Assembly (NCBI GenBank): GCA_947500445.1 | Contig: CANMSB010000015.1 | Span: forward strand, 43,972-107,971 | Length of the DNA: 64,000 nt | Direction of reading: 5' to 3' | Source of the DNA: an uncultured Flavobacteriaceae bacterium | GTDB taxonomy: Bacteria; Bacteroidota; Bacteroidia; Flavobacteriales; Flavobacteriaceae | In this document: piece by piece, positions 16,287-26,580 of the stretch | Numbering within the stretch: the first letter of the stretch is position 1 | Layout: each line of letters opens with the position of its first letter | Made by a program: the position numbers and the translations under genes | The notes under the pieces: model-generated | Databases searched by the model: none | Seen by the model: the letters and a program-made list of their open reading frames with translations, nothing else | Told to the model about the DNA's origin: nothing

Positions 16287-18413
16287 ATGGCAAGAGATTT
16301 AAAATATACAAGAAATATAGGTATCGCCGCGCATATTGATGCCGGTAAAACGACCACTACGGAGCGTATTTTGTTCTACACAGGGGTCAGTCACAAAATT
16401 GGAGAGGTGCACGATGGTGCGGCCACCATGGACTGGATGGCTCAGGAGCAGGAGCGCGGTATTACCATTACTTCCGCAGCTACAACTTGCGAGTGGCAGT
16501 TTCCTACCGAGAACGGGCAGCCCACCGCTGATGCCAAAGGATATCATTTTAACATAATCGATACTCCCGGTCACGTTGATTTTACCGTAGAGGTGAATCG
16601 TTCGTTGCGGGTTTTGGATGGTTTGGTATTCTTGTTCAGTGCCGTTGATGGTGTTGAGCCGCAGTCGGAAACCAACTGGAGATTGGCCGATAATTATAAA
16701 GTGCCACGTATTGGGTTCGTAAATAAAATGGACCGTCAAGGAGCAAACTTCCTGATGGTTTGTAAGCAAGTAAAAGAAATGTTAGGTTCCAACGCGGTGC
16801 CTATCGTTCTTCCAATTGGTGATGAGGCCGATTTTAAAGGTATCGTCGATCTTGCAAAGAACAGGGCCATTGTTTGGCATGATGAAAAGTTCGGGTCTAC
16901 TTTCGACGTTATCGAAATTCCCGACGATATGAAGGCGGAGGTCAAAGAGTACAGGGCTGCCTTGATCGAAGCTGTTGCGGAGTATGATGAAGAGTTGATG
17001 GAGAAGTTCTTTGAGGACGAGGATTCCATTACCGAAGAGGAGGTACATGCAGCATTGAGAGCTGCAGTTATGGACCGTGCCATCATACCTATGGTATGTG
17101 GGTCTTCTTTCAAGAATAAAGGTGTTCAGTTTTTGTTGGATGCGGTATGTCGGTATTTGCCTTCACCCGTTGACAAGGAAGCGATTGTTGGTACCGACCC
17201 TAACACAGGTGAGGAAATCAGCAGAAAGCCGGATGTGAAAGAACCCTTTTCCGCTTTGGCCTTCAAAATTGCTACCGATCCTTTCGTAGGACGATTGGCT
17301 TTCTTTAGAACGTATTCCGGTCGTTTGGATGCCGGTTCTTACATATTGAATAACCGTTCCGGTAAAAAAGAACGTATTTCACGGATCTATCAAATGCACT
17401 CCAATAAGCAGAACGCCATCGACTATATCGAAGCGGGAGATATTGGTGCGGCCGTTGGGTTCAAGGACATCAAAACGGGCGATACCATGTCGGCCGAAAA
17501 AAGTCCGATTGTTTTGGAGAGTATGGATTTCCCGGATCCCGTTATCGGTATCGCGGTAGAGCCTAAGACCAAAGCGGATGTGGACAAGTTGGGAATGGCT
17601 TTGGCAAAATTGGCCGAAGAAGATCCGACCTTTCAGGTAAAAACAGATGAAGCTTCCGGACAGACGATTATTTCGGGAATGGGAGAGCTTCACTTGGATA
17701 TCATTGTGGATCGTTTGAAACGTGAATTCAAGGTAGAGGTAAACCAAGGACAGCCTCAAGTGGAGTACAAGGAGGCCATTACGGCTTCTGCGGACCATAG
17801 AGAGGTGTACAAGAAGCAGAGTGGTGGTCGAGGTAAATTCGCCGACATTGTGTTTACATTGGAGCCTGCGGAAGAAGGAAAGAGTGGTCTTGAGTTTGTT
17901 TCGGTAATCAAGGGTGGTAACGTTCCCAAGGAGTTTATCCCTTCTATTGAAAAGGGATTTAAGATGGCCATGCAGAACGGACCTTTAGCGGGTTACGAGA
18001 TGGATGCCATGAAAGTGACCTTGCGCGATGGATCGTACCACGATGTGGATTCGGATCAATTGTCGTTCGAGCTTGCTGCCAAGCTTGGCTACAAAGCTGC
18101 TGCAAAAGCTGCGAAAGCGGTAATAATGGAGCCTATCATGAAACTTGAGGTGTTGACGCCCGAGGAGAACATGGGTGATATCGTAGGAGATTTGAACCGT
18201 AGAAGGGGTCAGGTGAGCGATATGTCCGACCGTGCCGGTGCTAAAGTGATAAAAGCAACAGTGCCGTTGTCCGAAATGTTCGGGTATGTAACTTCGTTGA
18301 GAACCTTGTCGTCCGGTAGGGCCACATCCACAATGGAGTTTTCGCACTATGCCGAAACACCGTCAAACATTTCAGAGGAAGTGATTAAAGCAACAAAAGG
18401 GGTAACCGCTTAA
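16287..18413 (+). CDS. fusA: Translation elongation factor G
   Basis: 708 residues. The GTPase domain carries the P-loop [12 protein letters not shown] (about 15-26), G2/G3 elements ([23 protein letters not shown]) and the G4 motif NKMDR. Domains II-V follow, with the conserved [10 protein letters not shown] and [15 protein letters not shown] segments. It drives translocation of tRNA and mRNA after GTP hydrolysis. It is encoded in the str operon right after rpsG. Unlike the proteobacterial order, no tuf gene follows; rpsJ starts 10 bases downstream. Confidence 0.98.
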   Translation: MARDLKYTRNIGIAAHIDAGKTTTTERILFYTGVSHKIGEVHDGAATMDWMAQEQERGITITSAATTCEWQFPTENGQPTADAKGYHFNIIDTPGHVDFTVEVNRSLRVLDGLVFLFSAVDGVEPQSETNWRLADNYKVPRIGFVNKMDRQGANFLMVCKQVKEMLGSNAVPIVLPIGDEADFKGIVDLAKNRAIVWHDEKFGSTFDVIEIPDDMKAEVKEYRAALIEAVAEYDEELMEKFFEDEDSITEEEVHAALRAAVMDRAIIPMVCGSSFKNKGVQFLLDAVCRYLPSPVDKEAIVGTDPNTGEEISRKPDVKEPFSALAFKIATDPFVGRLAFFRTYSGRLDAGSYILNNRSGKKERISRIYQMHSNKQNAIDYIEAGDIGAAVGFKDIKTGDTMSAEKSPIVLESMDFPDPVIGIAVEPKTKADVDKLGMALAKLAEEDPTFQVKTDEASGQTIISGMGELHLDIIVDRLKREFKVEVNQGQPQVEYKEAITASADHREVYKKQSGGRGKFADIVFTLEPAEEGKSGLEFVSVIKGGNVPKEFIPSIEKGFKMAMQNGPLAGYEMDAMKVTLRDGSYHDVDSDQLSFELAAKLGYKAAAKAAKAVIMEPIMKLEVLTPEENMGDIVGDLNRRRGQVSDMSDRAGAKVIKATVPLSEMFGYVTSLRTLSSGRATSTMEFSHYAETPSNISEEVIKATKGVTA

Positions 18414-18423
18414 TTGTAAGAAG

Positions 18424-18729
18424 ATGAGTCAGAAAATTAGAATAAAACTAAAATCGTACGACCATAACTTGGTGGACAAGTCTGCCGAGAAAATCGTTAA
18501 AACGGTTAAAACTACAGGAGCGGTGGTAACGGGACCAATTCCATTGCCTACCCATAAAAAGATATTTACCGTGTTGCGATCACCGCACGTCAATAAAAAG
18601 TCAAGGGAACAATTTCAGTTGAGCTCATACAAAAGACTTTTGGATATCTATAGTTCGTCATCCAAAACGATCGATGCGCTTATGAAGTTAGAGCTCCCAA
18701 GTGGTGTTGAAGTAGAGATAAAGGTCTAA
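18424..18729 (+). CDS. rpsJ: 30S ribosomal protein uS10 (S10)
   Basis: 101 residues, standard length, with the conserved [20 protein letters not shown] opening and [19 protein letters not shown] loop. Besides its ribosomal role, uS10 (NusE) takes part in transcription antitermination in well-studied bacteria. Here it is the last gene before an unusual 222-base gap containing hairpins and a promoter box, so it appears to belong to the str transcript rather than heading the S10 operon. Confidence 0.98.
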   Translation: MSQKIRIKLKSYDHNLVDKSAEKIVKTVKTTGAVVTGPIPLPTHKKIFTVLRSPHVNKKSREQFQLSSYKRLLDIYSSSSKTIDALMKLELPSGVEVEIKV

Positions 18730-18733
18730 GTCA

Positions 18734-18803
18734 ATTTCCGCGAAGGCGGAAATCCCCTATCGAATTCAGATGGGAGGTCGATATAGGTTCCCGCATTTGC
18801 GGG
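18734..18803. repeat. REP-like pair of inverted hairpins
   Basis: Two small palindromes in opposite orientation: ATTTCCGC-GAAG-GCGGAAAT at 18734-18753 and CCCGC-ATTT-GCGGG at 18790-18803. Each is flanked on its inner side by similar sequence (CCCCTATCGA after the left hairpin; TCGATATAGG before the right one, its imperfect reverse complement). This is the architecture of a REP doublet. It begins 4 bases after the rpsJ stop. Confidence 0.55.
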
Positions 18804-18855
18804 GATAAACATGTCCTGAGCTGCGTGCGAGGGAAAAACGGAAAAAGAATACATT

Positions 18856-18888
18856 CAGGGCTGGATGATATCTTTGCCCTGTTTTTTT
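18856..18888 (+). terminator. Terminator-like hairpin between rpsJ and rplC
   Basis: CAGGGC (18856-18861) pairs with GCCCTG (18876-18881), directly followed by seven T. The loop is long (14 bases), so the hairpin may be a weak terminator or attenuator. The last base of a TAnnTTTG box lies inside its right arm. Confidence 0.45.
18869..18876 (+). promoter_or_regulatory. Probable -7 box of an internal promoter for rplC onwards
   Basis: TATCTTTG is a perfect TAnnTTTG match. No TTG lies at the ideal -33 distance. It would give a leader of about 70 bases that contains a GGCAC-CTATT-GTGCC hairpin (18910-18924) before the rplC ATG. Confidence 0.45.
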
Positions 18889-18951
18889 GTAATGAATTTT
18901 AAAAAAAAAGGCACCTATTGTGCCGGTAATAATTAATAATCAATATATAGT

Positions 18952-19569
18952 ATGTCTGGGTTAATAGGTAAAAAAGTAGGCATGACCAGTATTTTTGACG
19001 AGAACGGGAAGAATATGCCCTGTACCGTCATTCAGGCCGGTCCATGTGTAGTTACCCAAGTCAGAACCGAAGAGGTAGACGGGTACAGTGCCCTTCAGCT
19101 TGGTTTCGATGACAAGGCAGAAAAGCGCGCGAACAAGGCCGAATTGGGCCATAGTAAAAAGGCGGGCACTTCTCCTAAGAAAAAGGTCGTCGAGTTCAAG
19201 TCTTTTGAAGGTGAGTTTAAATTAGGGGATACCGTTGGTGTCGATATTTTCTCGGAAGGCGAGTTTGTCGATGTTAAGGGAACTTCCAAAGGAAAAGGAT
19301 TTCAAGGCGTTGTGAAAAGACACGGCTTTGCAGGTGTTGGGCAGTCCACTCACGGGCAGCACAACAGATTGCGTGCTCCCGGTTCCATCGGTGCAGGTTC
19401 TGATCCTTCAAGAGTTTTTAAGGGAATGCGTATGGCCGGTCGAATGGGCGGCGAACGTGTTACCGTGCAGAACTTGCGTGTATTAAAGGTAGTTCCGGAA
19501 AAGAACTTGATTGTGGTGAAAGGATGTGTCCCAGGACATAAGAACGCTTACATAACCATTGAGAAGTAA
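18952..19569 (+). CDS. rplC: 50S ribosomal protein uL3 (L3)
   Basis: 205 residues starting [19 protein letters not shown]. It has the peptidyl-transferase-proximal extension [20 protein letters not shown] and the closing [15 protein letters not shown] segment. uL3 is an early-assembly 23S rRNA binder. Its stop overlaps the rplD start as TAATG. It heads the S10-type gene run here, behind its own likely promoter. Confidence 0.98.
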   Translation: MSGLIGKKVGMTSIFDENGKNMPCTVIQAGPCVVTQVRTEEVDGYSALQLGFDDKAEKRANKAELGHSKKAGTSPKKKVVEFKSFEGEFKLGDTVGVDIFSEGEFVDVKGTSKGKGFQGVVKRHGFAGVGQSTHGQHNRLRAPGSIGAGSDPSRVFKGMRMAGRMGGERVTVQNLRVLKVVPEKNLIVVKGCVPGHKNAYITIEK

Positions 19570-20198
19570 TGAAAGTAGCAGTTTTAGATATCAAAGGAAA
19601 AGAAACAGGGAGAAAGGTAGACCTTTCTGATGCTGTTTTCGCTATAGAACCGAACGATCACGCCGTTTATTTGGATGTAAAGCAATACTTGGCGCACCAG
19701 CGTCAGGGAACCCATAAGGCAAAGGAGCGTGGGGAGATTGCGGGAAGTACGCGCAAGATCAAAAAACAAAAAGGAACCGGTACCGCAAGGGCGGGTAGTA
19801 TCAAGTCGCCGGTATTCCGAGGTGGTGGACGAATTTTTGGTCCAAGGCCGAAGGATTATAGCCAAAAGCTGAATAAGAACGTCAAGCGATTGGCGCGGAA
19901 ATCCGCATTGGCAATGAAGTCCAAAGAACAGGCCATAACAGTCCTCGAGGACTTTAATTTTGAGACCCCGAAAACAAAGGATTTTATACAGATTTTGAAG
20001 TCGTTGGGGCTTGAAAACAAAAAATCATTAATTGTGTTGGGCGATTCAAATAATAGCGTATATTTGGCTTCGCGTAATTTTAAGCGGTCTGAAGTTATAA
20101 CTAGCTCAGAAATAAGCACTTACAAAATATTGAATGCGAATAATGTCGTGTTGCTTGAAGGGTCTTTAGAAGGGCTTGAATCGAACTTAACAAAATAG
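19569..20198 (+). CDS. rplD: 50S ribosomal protein uL4 (L4)
   Basis: 209 residues with the conserved extended loop that lines the exit tunnel (GTGTARAGSIKSPVFRGGG) and the segment DYSQKLNKNVKRLARKSAL. Start codon overlaps the rplC stop by one base, implying coupled translation. In Escherichia coli L4 represses its own operon through the S10 leader; no such leader precedes rpsJ here. Confidence 0.98.
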   Translation: MKVAVLDIKGKETGRKVDLSDAVFAIEPNDHAVYLDVKQYLAHQRQGTHKAKERGEIAGSTRKIKKQKGTGTARAGSIKSPVFRGGGRIFGPRPKDYSQKLNKNVKRLARKSALAMKSKEQAITVLEDFNFETPKTKDFIQILKSLGLENKKSLIVLGDSNNSVYLASRNFKRSEVITSSEISTYKILNANNVVLLEGSLEGLESNLTK

Positions 20199-20205
20199 AG
20201 AAATC

Positions 20206-20496
20206 ATGAGCGTGTTGATAAAACCGATTATTACCGAAAAAATGACTGCCCAAGGGGAGTTGTACAATCGTTATGGTTTTGTGGTGGCTACCGATGCAAA
20301 CAAATTGCAAATCAAAGATGCCGTTGAGGCGACTTATGGTGTCTCTGTAAAAAAAGTTCGAACCATGAATTACGGTCCGGAAAGAAAGACCCGTTTTACC
20401 AAAACAGGGGTACAGCATGGAAAGACCAATGCGATCAAAAAAGCGATCGTAGATGTTGCAGAAGGAGATATTATTGATTTTTACAGTAATCTATAA
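20206..20496 (+). CDS. rplW: 50S ribosomal protein uL23 (L23)
   Basis: 96 residues with the family start VLIKPIITEKMT and the rRNA-binding loop ending KKAIVDVAEGD. uL23 sits at the tunnel exit and is the docking site for trigger factor and the signal recognition particle (ffh is encoded later in this window). It lies 7 bases after rplD. Confidence 0.97.
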   Translation: MSVLIKPIITEKMTAQGELYNRYGFVVATDANKLQIKDAVEATYGVSVKKVRTMNYGPERKTRFTKTGVQHGKTNAIKKAIVDVAEGDIIDFYSNL

Positions 20497-20505
20497 AGAC
20501 TACAA

Positions 20506-21330
20506 ATGTCAGTTAGAAAATTAAAACCGGTAACTCCAGGACAGCGTTTTAGGGTAGTGAATGGATTTGACGCCATCACCACCGATAAGCCGGAGAAAAG
20601 CTTGCTTGCTCCGTTAAAAAAGTCCGGGGGTAGAAACAGTCAGGGAAAGATGACTGTACGTCAAAAAGGTGGCGGTCATAAAAGACGCTATCGTATCATT
20701 GATTTTAAAAGGGACAAACAGGATGTTGTTGCCAAGGTGGTTTCCATTCAGTACGATCCTAATAGAACCGCTTTCATCGCTTTGGTGGAGTACACCGATG
20801 GTGAAAAGCGTTATATCATTGCCCAGAACGGATTAAAGGTTGGACAGGAAATTTCAGCAGGTAGTAAAGCTGCCCCTGAAATTGGGAATGCCCTGCCGTT
20901 GACCGATATTCCTTTGGGGACTATCATTTCCTGTATCGAGCTTCGTCCCGGACAGGGAGCGGTAATCGCAAGAAGTGCTGGTACATTTGCACAGTTGATG
21001 GCAAAGGACGGTAAGTTTGTTACCGTTAAAATGCCCTCGGGTGAAACAAGGATGATCTTGTCCGGTTGTTTGGCCACTGTAGGTGCGATATCCAATTCCG
21101 ACCATCAGTTATTGGTCAGTGGAAAAGCCGGTAGAAGTAGATGGTTGGGTAGAAGACCTAGAACGAGACCGGTAGCGATGAACCCTGTCGATCACCCAAT
21201 GGGTGGTGGTGAAGGAAGGGCGTCTGGAGGACATCCTAGATCTAGAAACGGTATCCCTGCAAAAGGATTCCGTACGCGGTCCAGGACCAAGAACACGAAT
21301 AGATATATCATAGAACGTAGAAAGAAATAA
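20506..21330 (+). CDS. rplB: 50S ribosomal protein uL2 (L2)
   Basis: 274 residues, full length. It has the N-terminal part ([13 protein letters not shown]), the OB/SH3-like core ([17 protein letters not shown]) and the peptidyl-transferase-near loop [19 protein letters not shown], including the conserved His. The C terminus is basic ([18 protein letters not shown]). It lies 9 bases after rplW and 12 before rpsS. Confidence 0.98.
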   Translation: MSVRKLKPVTPGQRFRVVNGFDAITTDKPEKSLLAPLKKSGGRNSQGKMTVRQKGGGHKRRYRIIDFKRDKQDVVAKVVSIQYDPNRTAFIALVEYTDGEKRYIIAQNGLKVGQEISAGSKAAPEIGNALPLTDIPLGTIISCIELRPGQGAVIARSAGTFAQLMAKDGKFVTVKMPSGETRMILSGCLATVGAISNSDHQLLVSGKAGRSRWLGRRPRTRPVAMNPVDHPMGGGEGRASGGHPRSRNGIPAKGFRTRSRTKNTNRYIIERRKK

Positions 21331-21342
21331 AAGGAGATAACA

Positions 21343-21621
21343 ATGGCACGTTCACTAAAAAAAGGACCATACGTTCACTATAGTTTGGAGAAAAAAATCC
21401 AACAAGGCGCTTCGTCCGGAAAGAAAACGGTAATCAAGACTTGGTCTAGAGCATCGATGATAACACCAGATTTTGTAGGATTTACAATTGCGGTGCACAA
21501 CGGAAGACAATTTGTTCCGGTATACGTTACCGAGAACATGGTAGGTCATAAACTAGGAGAATTTTCACCGACACGTTCCTTTAGAGGGCATGCAGGTGCA
21601 AAGAACAAGGGTAAAAAGTAA
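21343..21621 (+). CDS. rpsS: 30S ribosomal protein uS19 (S19)
   Basis: 92 residues with the hallmark [19 protein letters not shown] opening, [23 protein letters not shown] core and [15 protein letters not shown] motif. uS19 lies in the head of the small subunit, next to uS13. A GGAG sequence precedes the start (AAAGGAGATAACA), one of the few clear Shine-Dalgarno-like sites in this AT-rich cluster. Confidence 0.98.
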   Translation: MARSLKKGPYVHYSLEKKIQQGASSGKKTVIKTWSRASMITPDFVGFTIAVHNGRQFVPVYVTENMVGHKLGEFSPTRSFRGHAGAKNKGKK

Positions 21622-21624
21622 GCT

Positions 21625-22032
21625 ATGGGAGTTCGAAAAAGACAAATGGCCGAAAAGATAAAGGCAGAGAAAAAGCAGATCGCTTTTGCTAAATTGAACA
21701 ACTGTCCTACTTCGCCTAGAAAAATGCGTATTGTAGCCGACCTTATCAGAGGGGTTCAAGTAGAAAAGGCATTGGCGATATTGAAGTTCAATTCCAAGGA
21801 GGCGTCAGGAAGATTGGAGAAGTTGTTGCTTTCCGCCATCGCTAACTGGCAGGCCAAAAATGAAGATGCCGATATCGAAGGAGCCGATCTGTTCGTTAAA
21901 GAAATCAGGGTCGATAGCGGTACAATGTTGAAAAGGTTGCGTCCCGCTCCTCAAGGAAGGGCACACAGAATACGAAAGCGTTCTAACCACGTAACGTTGG
22001 TTTTAGGATCTAACAATAATATAGAGAGCTAG
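21625..22032 (+). CDS. rplV: 50S ribosomal protein uL22 (L22)
   Basis: 135 residues. The first Met ([17 protein letters not shown]) gives the N-terminal extension usual in Flavobacteriia. The core has [19 protein letters not shown], and the tunnel beta-hairpin ends [16 protein letters not shown]. It begins 3 bases after rpsS and ends 1 base before rpsC. Confidence 0.97.
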   Translation: MGVRKRQMAEKIKAEKKQIAFAKLNNCPTSPRKMRIVADLIRGVQVEKALAILKFNSKEASGRLEKLLLSAIANWQAKNEDADIEGADLFVKEIRVDSGTMLKRLRPAPQGRAHRIRKRSNHVTLVLGSNNNIES

Positions 22033-22033
22033 A

Positions 22034-22747
22034 ATGGGACAGAAAACAAATCCGATAGGAAATCGTCTAGGTATAATCAGAGGTTGGGAATCCAACTGGT
22101 ACGGAGGTAATGATTATGGAGATAAGCTTGCCGAAGACGATAAGATTAGAAAGTACATACATGCCCGTTTGGCAAAGGCCAGTGTTTCTAGAATAATCAT
22201 TGAGCGCACCTTAAAGTTGATTACCGTTACGGTAACCACGGCAAGACCTGGAATCATCATCGGTAAGGGTGGTCAAGAAGTTGACAAGCTTAAGGAAGAG
22301 CTTAAAAAAATTACCAATAAAGAGGTTCAGATCAATATTCATGAGATCAAGAGGCCGGAAGTAGAGGCCAATCTTGTTGCTGCGAGTATTGCAAGACAGA
22401 TCGAAAGTAGAATTTCCTTTAGAAGGGCCATAAAAATGGCGATTGCCGCGGCAATGCGAATGAATGCAGAGGGAATCAAGGTTCAGATTTCCGGTCGTTT
22501 GAACGGGGCCGAGATGGCGCGTTCGGAGTCTTATAAGGATGGACGTATTCCACTTTCTACATTTCGTGCCGATATCGACTATGCACTTCACGAGGCTCAT
22601 ACGACTTACGGGCGTTTGGGAATCAAAGTCTGGATAATGAAGGGTGAGGTATACGGAAAAAGAGAGTTGTCCCCATTGGTAGGAATGTCTACCGGTTCAG
22701 GAGGAAAAGGAAAGCAAGACGGCCCAAGAAAGCGTCGTAGAAAGTAA
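22034..22747 (+). CDS. rpsC: 30S ribosomal protein uS3 (S3)
   Basis: 237 residues. The KH domain is visible ([18 protein letters not shown]), preceded by [13 protein letters not shown] and followed by the C-terminal domain ([20 protein letters not shown]). uS3 forms part of the mRNA entry channel. A basic Gly/Lys-rich tail ([17 protein letters not shown]) ends the protein. One base separates it from rplV. Confidence 0.98.
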   Translation: MGQKTNPIGNRLGIIRGWESNWYGGNDYGDKLAEDDKIRKYIHARLAKASVSRIIIERTLKLITVTVTTARPGIIIGKGGQEVDKLKEELKKITNKEVQINIHEIKRPEVEANLVAASIARQIESRISFRRAIKMAIAAAMRMNAEGIKVQISGRLNGAEMARSESYKDGRIPLSTFRADIDYALHEAHTTYGRLGIKVWIMKGEVYGKRELSPLVGMSTGSGGKGKQDGPRKRRRK

Positions 22748-22767
22748 TACAATAAAGAGACATTACA

Positions 22768-23193
22768 ATGTTACAGCCAAAAAGGACCAAGTTTCGTAAA
22801 ATGCAGAAAGGCCGTATGAAAGGGCTTTCTACCAGAGGGCACCAACTTTCAAACGGAATGTTCGGTATTAAATCTTTGGATTCGAAATTCATTACGTCAA
22901 GACAGATAGAGGCTGCACGTATCGCAGCGACAAGATATATGAAGAGAGAGGGGCAGTTGTGGATAAAAATTTTCCCGGACAAGCCGATTACCAAAAAACC
23001 TCTTGAGGTTCGTATGGGTAAGGGTAAGGGTGCTCCCGAGTATTTCGTTGCCGTGGTAAAGCCGGGTAGGGTAATGTTCGAAGTTGCCGGTGTTCCTATG
23101 GAAATTGCCAAGGAAGCATTGCGTCTTGCGGCACAGAAATTACCGGTAAAAACGAAATTTATCGTTGCTAGGGATTATGTTGATCAAAATTAA
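22768..23193 (+). CDS. rplP: 50S ribosomal protein uL16 (L16)
   Basis: 141 residues starting [19 protein letters not shown], with the [19 protein letters not shown] and [18 protein letters not shown] segments. uL16 helps shape the A-site tRNA binding region of the large subunit. It lies between rpsC and rpmC in the canonical order. Confidence 0.98.
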   Translation: MLQPKRTKFRKMQKGRMKGLSTRGHQLSNGMFGIKSLDSKFITSRQIEAARIAATRYMKREGQLWIKIFPDKPITKKPLEVRMGKGKGAPEYFVAVVKPGRVMFEVAGVPMEIAKEALRLAAQKLPVKTKFIVARDYVDQN

Positions 23194-23205
23194 TCGATAG
23201 AAAGC

Positions 23206-23397
23206 ATGAAAAAACAAGAGGTAAAAGAATTGTCTATCGAAGAGCTTAAAGAAAAGCTTGCCGAGTATACAAAGCAGCATGCAGATTTAAAAATGGCACA
23301 TTTTGTAACGCCATTGGAAAATCCGCTTCAAATCAGAAAAGTACGAAGAACTGCTGCGCGATTGGCAACGGAATTAACTAAAAGGGAAAACCAATAA
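23206..23397 (+). CDS. rpmC: 50S ribosomal protein uL29 (L29)
   Basis: 63 residues forming two helices ([18 protein letters not shown] ... [19 protein letters not shown]), normal length. It sits near the tunnel exit beside uL23. It lies 12 bases after rplP and 13 before rpsQ. Confidence 0.96.
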   Translation: MKKQEVKELSIEELKEKLAEYTKQHADLKMAHFVTPLENPLQIRKVRRTAARLATELTKRENQ

Positions 23398-23410
23398 TTG
23401 GTTCTGCTTT

Positions 23411-23668
23411 ATGGAAAAAAGAAACTTAAGAAAAGAGAGAATCGGTGTTGTAACTAGCAACAAAATGGAAAAGTCCATTGTTGTTGCGGAGGTTAAAAGA
23501 GTAAAACACCCCATGTACGGAAAATTCGTTTTGAAAACGAAAAAATACGTGGCGCACGACGAGAAGAACGACTGCAAAGAGGGTGATACCGTAAAGATTA
23601 TGGAGACCCGTCCAATGAGCAAGACAAAGTGTTGGAGGTTAGTAGAAATTTTAGAAAGAGCTAAATAA
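23411..23668 (+). CDS. rpsQ: 30S ribosomal protein uS17 (S17)
   Basis: 85 residues with the OB-fold signature ([42 protein letters not shown]). It binds 16S rRNA early in assembly. Located 2 bases before rplN. Confidence 0.97.
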   Translation: MEKRNLRKERIGVVTSNKMEKSIVVAEVKRVKHPMYGKFVLKTKKYVAHDEKNDCKEGDTVKIMETRPMSKTKCWRLVEILERAK

Positions 23669-23670
23669 TT

Positions 23671-24039
23671 ATGTTACAGCAGGAATCTAGACTAAAGGTA
23701 GCGGATAACACTGGGGCGAAGGAGGTTTTAACCATCCGTGTCCTTGGTGGTACGAAAAGGAGGTATGCTTCCATCGGTGATAAAATTGTAGTTACCGTAA
23801 AAGAGGCTACCCCTAACGGAGGTATTAAAAAAGGTGCTGTTTCTACCGCGGTAGTGGTACGCACGAAGAAAGAGGTTAGAAGGCCCGATGGTTCTTATAT
23901 CCGTTTCGATGATAATGCCTGTGTTCTTTTAAACCCGACAGGGGAAATGAGGGGAACACGTGTTTTTGGTCCGGTTGCAAGAGAGCTTCGTGACAAACAG
24001 TTTATGAAGATTGTATCATTGGCCCCTGAGGTACTATAA
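23671..24039 (+). CDS. rplN: 50S ribosomal protein uL14 (L14)
   Basis: 122 residues, standard length, with [19 protein letters not shown] at the start and [20 protein letters not shown] near the end. uL14 contributes to an intersubunit bridge. Followed 10 bases later by rplX. Confidence 0.98.
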   Translation: MLQQESRLKVADNTGAKEVLTIRVLGGTKRRYASIGDKIVVTVKEATPNGGIKKGAVSTAVVVRTKKEVRRPDGSYIRFDDNACVLLNPTGEMRGTRVFGPVARELRDKQFMKIVSLAPEVL

Positions 24040-24049
24040 TAGTAGAACA

Positions 24050-24364
24050 ATGAAGAAGTTAAAGATAAAAACAGGCGATACCGTTAGGATCATAGCAGGT
24101 GACCACAAAGGAACCGAAGGTAAGGTGATGATGGTGGACAAGGTGAAGAACCGTGCTATTGTGGAAGGAGCCAATATGGTTTCAAAACACGAAAAGCCAA
24201 GTGCGAAAAACCCGCAAGGGGGAATCGTTAAAAAAGAGGCCGCGATCCATATTTCCAACCTGGCATTGATCGATGCGAAATCCGGAGAGACCACAAGAGT
24301 TGGTTTTGAGGTACGTGACGGTAAAAAAGTACGATTTTCCAAAAAATCCAACGAAGTAATTTAG
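24050..24364 (+). CDS. rplX: 50S ribosomal protein uL24 (L24)
   Basis: 104 residues from ATG 24050 ([21 protein letters not shown]), a KOW-type start. An in-frame start at 24011 would overlap rplN and add 13 unrelated residues, so it was not used. The conserved [21 protein letters not shown] and [14 protein letters not shown] segments follow. uL24 initiates large-subunit assembly and lies near the tunnel exit. Confidence 0.96.
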   Translation: MKKLKIKTGDTVRIIAGDHKGTEGKVMMVDKVKNRAIVEGANMVSKHEKPSAKNPQGGIVKKEAAIHISNLALIDAKSGETTRVGFEVRDGKKVRFSKKSNEVI

Positions 24365-24366
24365 TT

Positions 24367-24918
24367 ATGGCATACGTTGCAAGATTAAAACAAGAATATA
24401 AGGACCGCGTCGTTGAGGCGTTAAAGCAGGAGTTCGGTTACAAGAACGTAATGCAGGTGCCCAAATTGGAAAAAATTGTGGTCAGTAGAGGTGTCGGCGG
24501 TGCAGTTGCCGATAAGAAGCTTATCGACCATGCCGTGGATGAACTGACCAACATTACCGGACAGAAAGCCGTCGCTACCGTATCCAAAAAGGATGTTGCT
24601 GCTTTTAAGTTAAGAAAGGGCATGCCCATCGGTGCAAAAGTGACCTTGCGTGGTGAGCGTATGTATGAGTTTTTGGATCGTTTGGTTACATCTTCCTTGC
24701 CAAGGGTAAGGGATTTTCAGGGAATACGCGCTACCGGGTTCGATGGTAGGGGGAATTATAGTTTGGGTGTTACCGAACAGATCATTTTTCCGGAAATCAA
24801 TATTGATAAAATCAACAGGATAAGCGGAATGGATATCACTTTCGTTACTTCTGCGGAAACCGACAAAGAAGCAAAATCGTTATTAACAGAATTGGGATTA
24901 CCCTTTAAAAAGAACTAG
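24367..24918 (+). CDS. rplE: 50S ribosomal protein uL5 (L5)
   Basis: 183 residues with the family motifs [33 protein letters not shown] and [18 protein letters not shown]. uL5 binds 5S rRNA in the central protuberance together with uL18. The gene lies 2 bases after rplX and ends 1 base before rpsN. Confidence 0.98.
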   Translation: MAYVARLKQEYKDRVVEALKQEFGYKNVMQVPKLEKIVVSRGVGGAVADKKLIDHAVDELTNITGQKAVATVSKKDVAAFKLRKGMPIGAKVTLRGERMYEFLDRLVTSSLPRVRDFQGIRATGFDGRGNYSLGVTEQIIFPEINIDKINRISGMDITFVTSAETDKEAKSLLTELGLPFKKN

Positions 24919-24919
24919 T

Positions 24920-25189
24920 ATGGCTAAGGAATCAATGAAAGCCCGTGAGCGAAAAAGGGCAAAGACCGTTGCAAAATATGCTGCAAAGCGAAAAGCGTTG
25001 AAGGAGGCAGGTGACTATGAGGCATTGCAAAAGCTTCCAAAGGACGCTTCTCCGGTAAGAATGCATAACCGTTGCAAATTGACCGGTAGACCTAGAGGAT
25101 ACATGAGGACGTTCGGAATATCCAGGGTAACGTTCAGGGAGATGGCCAACCAAGGGTTGATTCCCGGTGTGAAAAAAGCTAGCTGGTAA
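24920..25189 (+). CDS. rpsN: 30S ribosomal protein uS14 (S14), zinc-free type
   Basis: 89 residues, the longer form without the paired CxxC zinc motifs (only one Cys, in [19 protein letters not shown]). The C terminus reads [19 protein letters not shown], diagnostic for the family. It lies one base after rplE and 54 before rpsH, whose upstream segment has no feature of note. Confidence 0.97.
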   Translation: MAKESMKARERKRAKTVAKYAAKRKALKEAGDYEALQKLPKDASPVRMHNRCKLTGRPRGYMRTFGISRVTFREMANQGLIPGVKKASW

Positions 25190-25243
25190 AGAAAATTATA
25201 GTTATTTCTCTCAAGCGTAGGGAAAGGTTTATACTTAGAAAAA

Positions 25244-25642
25244 ATGGTAACAGATACTATCGCAGATTATTTAACTAGGATTAGAAACGCCAGTAGAGCT
25301 GGTCATAGAGTCGTTGAGATTCCGGGTTCTAATGTAAAACGGGAAATTACCAAGATCTTGTTCGATCAAGGGTACATTTTAAGTTACAAGTTCGAGGAAG
25401 ACAAGGTACAGGGCGTGATAAAGATCGCTTTGAAATACGACAAGTCGACAAAAGAGCCCGTAATACGTCAAATTCAGCGGGTAAGTAAGCCTGGATTAAG
25501 GAAATACGCCGGATCGGAAGGACTGCCAAGGGTATTGAACGGTTTGGGAATCGCAATCGTATCCACCTCACATGGTGTGATGACGAGCAAGCAGGCCAAG
25601 CGTGATAACGTTGGCGGCGAGGTGTTGTGTTACGTATACTAA
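25244..25642 (+). CDS. rpsH: 30S ribosomal protein uS8 (S8)
   Basis: 132 residues with the conserved TDTIADYLTRIRNASRAGH opening and the C-terminal LGIAIVSTSHGVMTSKQAK segment. uS8 binds the central domain of 16S rRNA and in Escherichia coli represses the spc operon. Followed 19 bases later by rplF. Confidence 0.98.
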   Translation: MVTDTIADYLTRIRNASRAGHRVVEIPGSNVKREITKILFDQGYILSYKFEEDKVQGVIKIALKYDKSTKEPVIRQIQRVSKPGLRKYAGSEGLPRVLNGLGIAIVSTSHGVMTSKQAKRDNVGGEVLCYVY

Positions 25643-25661
25643 TCGAAAGAAAGTTGTAGAA

Positions 25662-26204
25662 ATGTCAAGAATAGGTAATAATCCAGTCGCGATTTCCGAA
25701 GGAGTCACGGTCGATGTAAAAGAAAATCTGATTACCGTAAAAGGGAAATTGGGAGAGCTTACACAGGAATTTTCAGGAGTGGAAATCAAAATAGAGGATG
25801 GGAACGTTTTCGTTACCCGACCTTCCGATTCCAAAGAGCACAAGTCCATGCATGGGCTATACCGTTCGTTGGTCAGGAATATGATCGAAGGTGTTTCCAA
25901 AGGATGGACGAAAGAGTTGGAATTGGTAGGGGTAGGATACCGTGCCAGTAACCAAGGTCAGAAATTGGATTTGGCCCTCGGTTTTTCACACAACATCGTT
26001 TTGGAACTGGCCCCTGAGGTAAAAGTGGAAACGATTTCCGAAAAAGGAAAGAATCCAATAGTAAAACTGACTTCTCATGACAAGCAATTGGTAGGGCAGA
26101 TAGCCGCCAAGATACGAGGTTTCCGTAAGCCAGAGCCTTACAAAGGAAAAGGAGTGAAGTTTGTTGGTGAGCAACTAAGAAGAAAAGCAGGTAAATCAGC
26201 TTAA
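25662..26204 (+). CDS. rplF: 50S ribosomal protein uL6 (L6)
   Basis: 180 residues from ATG 25662 ([15 protein letters not shown]). An earlier in-frame start at 25602 lies within rpsH and adds 20 unrelated residues, so it was rejected. The two repeated domains are evident, with [18 protein letters not shown] and the closing [18 protein letters not shown]. uL6 lies near the factor-binding site. Confidence 0.97.
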   Translation: MSRIGNNPVAISEGVTVDVKENLITVKGKLGELTQEFSGVEIKIEDGNVFVTRPSDSKEHKSMHGLYRSLVRNMIEGVSKGWTKELELVGVGYRASNQGQKLDLALGFSHNIVLELAPEVKVETISEKGKNPIVKLTSHDKQLVGQIAAKIRGFRKPEPYKGKGVKFVGEQLRRKAGKSA

Positions 26205-26214
26205 TAATAGTATA

Positions 26215-26571
26215 ATGGGACTGTCGAAAATTCAAAGAAAATCTAGAATTAGAAAAAGAATCAGAAAAGTTTCCTTTGGTACCGAAGCACGGCCAAGGTT
26301 GTCCATTTTCCGAAGCAACAACGAGATTTATGCGCAGGTAATCAACGATGACGAAGGAAAGACTTTGGTTGCCGTTTCTTCCCGCGACAAGGCGTTGGCC
26401 AAAGAGAAAGGAAGCAAAAGCGAAATCGCTACTTTGGTTGGTAAAGCTGTTGCCGAAAAGGCCAAAAAGGCCGGTATCGATAAAGTTGCCTTCGATAGGG
26501 GAGGGAACCTATACCACGGTAGGGTAAAGGCGTTGGCCGAAGGAGCAAGGGAAGCAGGACTTGAATTCTAA
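26215..26571 (+). CDS. rplR: 50S ribosomal protein uL18 (L18)
   Basis: 118 residues with the 5S-rRNA-binding basic N terminus ([18 protein letters not shown]) and the C-terminal motif [21 protein letters not shown]. Ten bases separate it from rplF and nine from rpsE. Confidence 0.97.
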   Translation: MGLSKIQRKSRIRKRIRKVSFGTEARPRLSIFRSNNEIYAQVINDDEGKTLVAVSSRDKALAKEKGSKSEIATLVGKAVAEKAKKAGIDKVAFDRGGNLYHGRVKALAEGAREAGLEF

Positions 26572-26580
26572 ATAAAATTT

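Noticed and set aside
17379..18347. Long antisense frames within fusA
   Set aside because: They mirror the fusA codon pattern; no start signals or domains.
18734..18803. tRNA or riboswitch in the rpsJ-rplC gap
   Set aside because: The stems do not form a cloverleaf and lack TPsiC and anticodon features; the two hairpins fit a REP-like pair better.
24011..24049. Upstream start for rplX
   Set aside because: It overlaps rplN and adds residues not found in uL24; the ATG at 24050 matches the family start.
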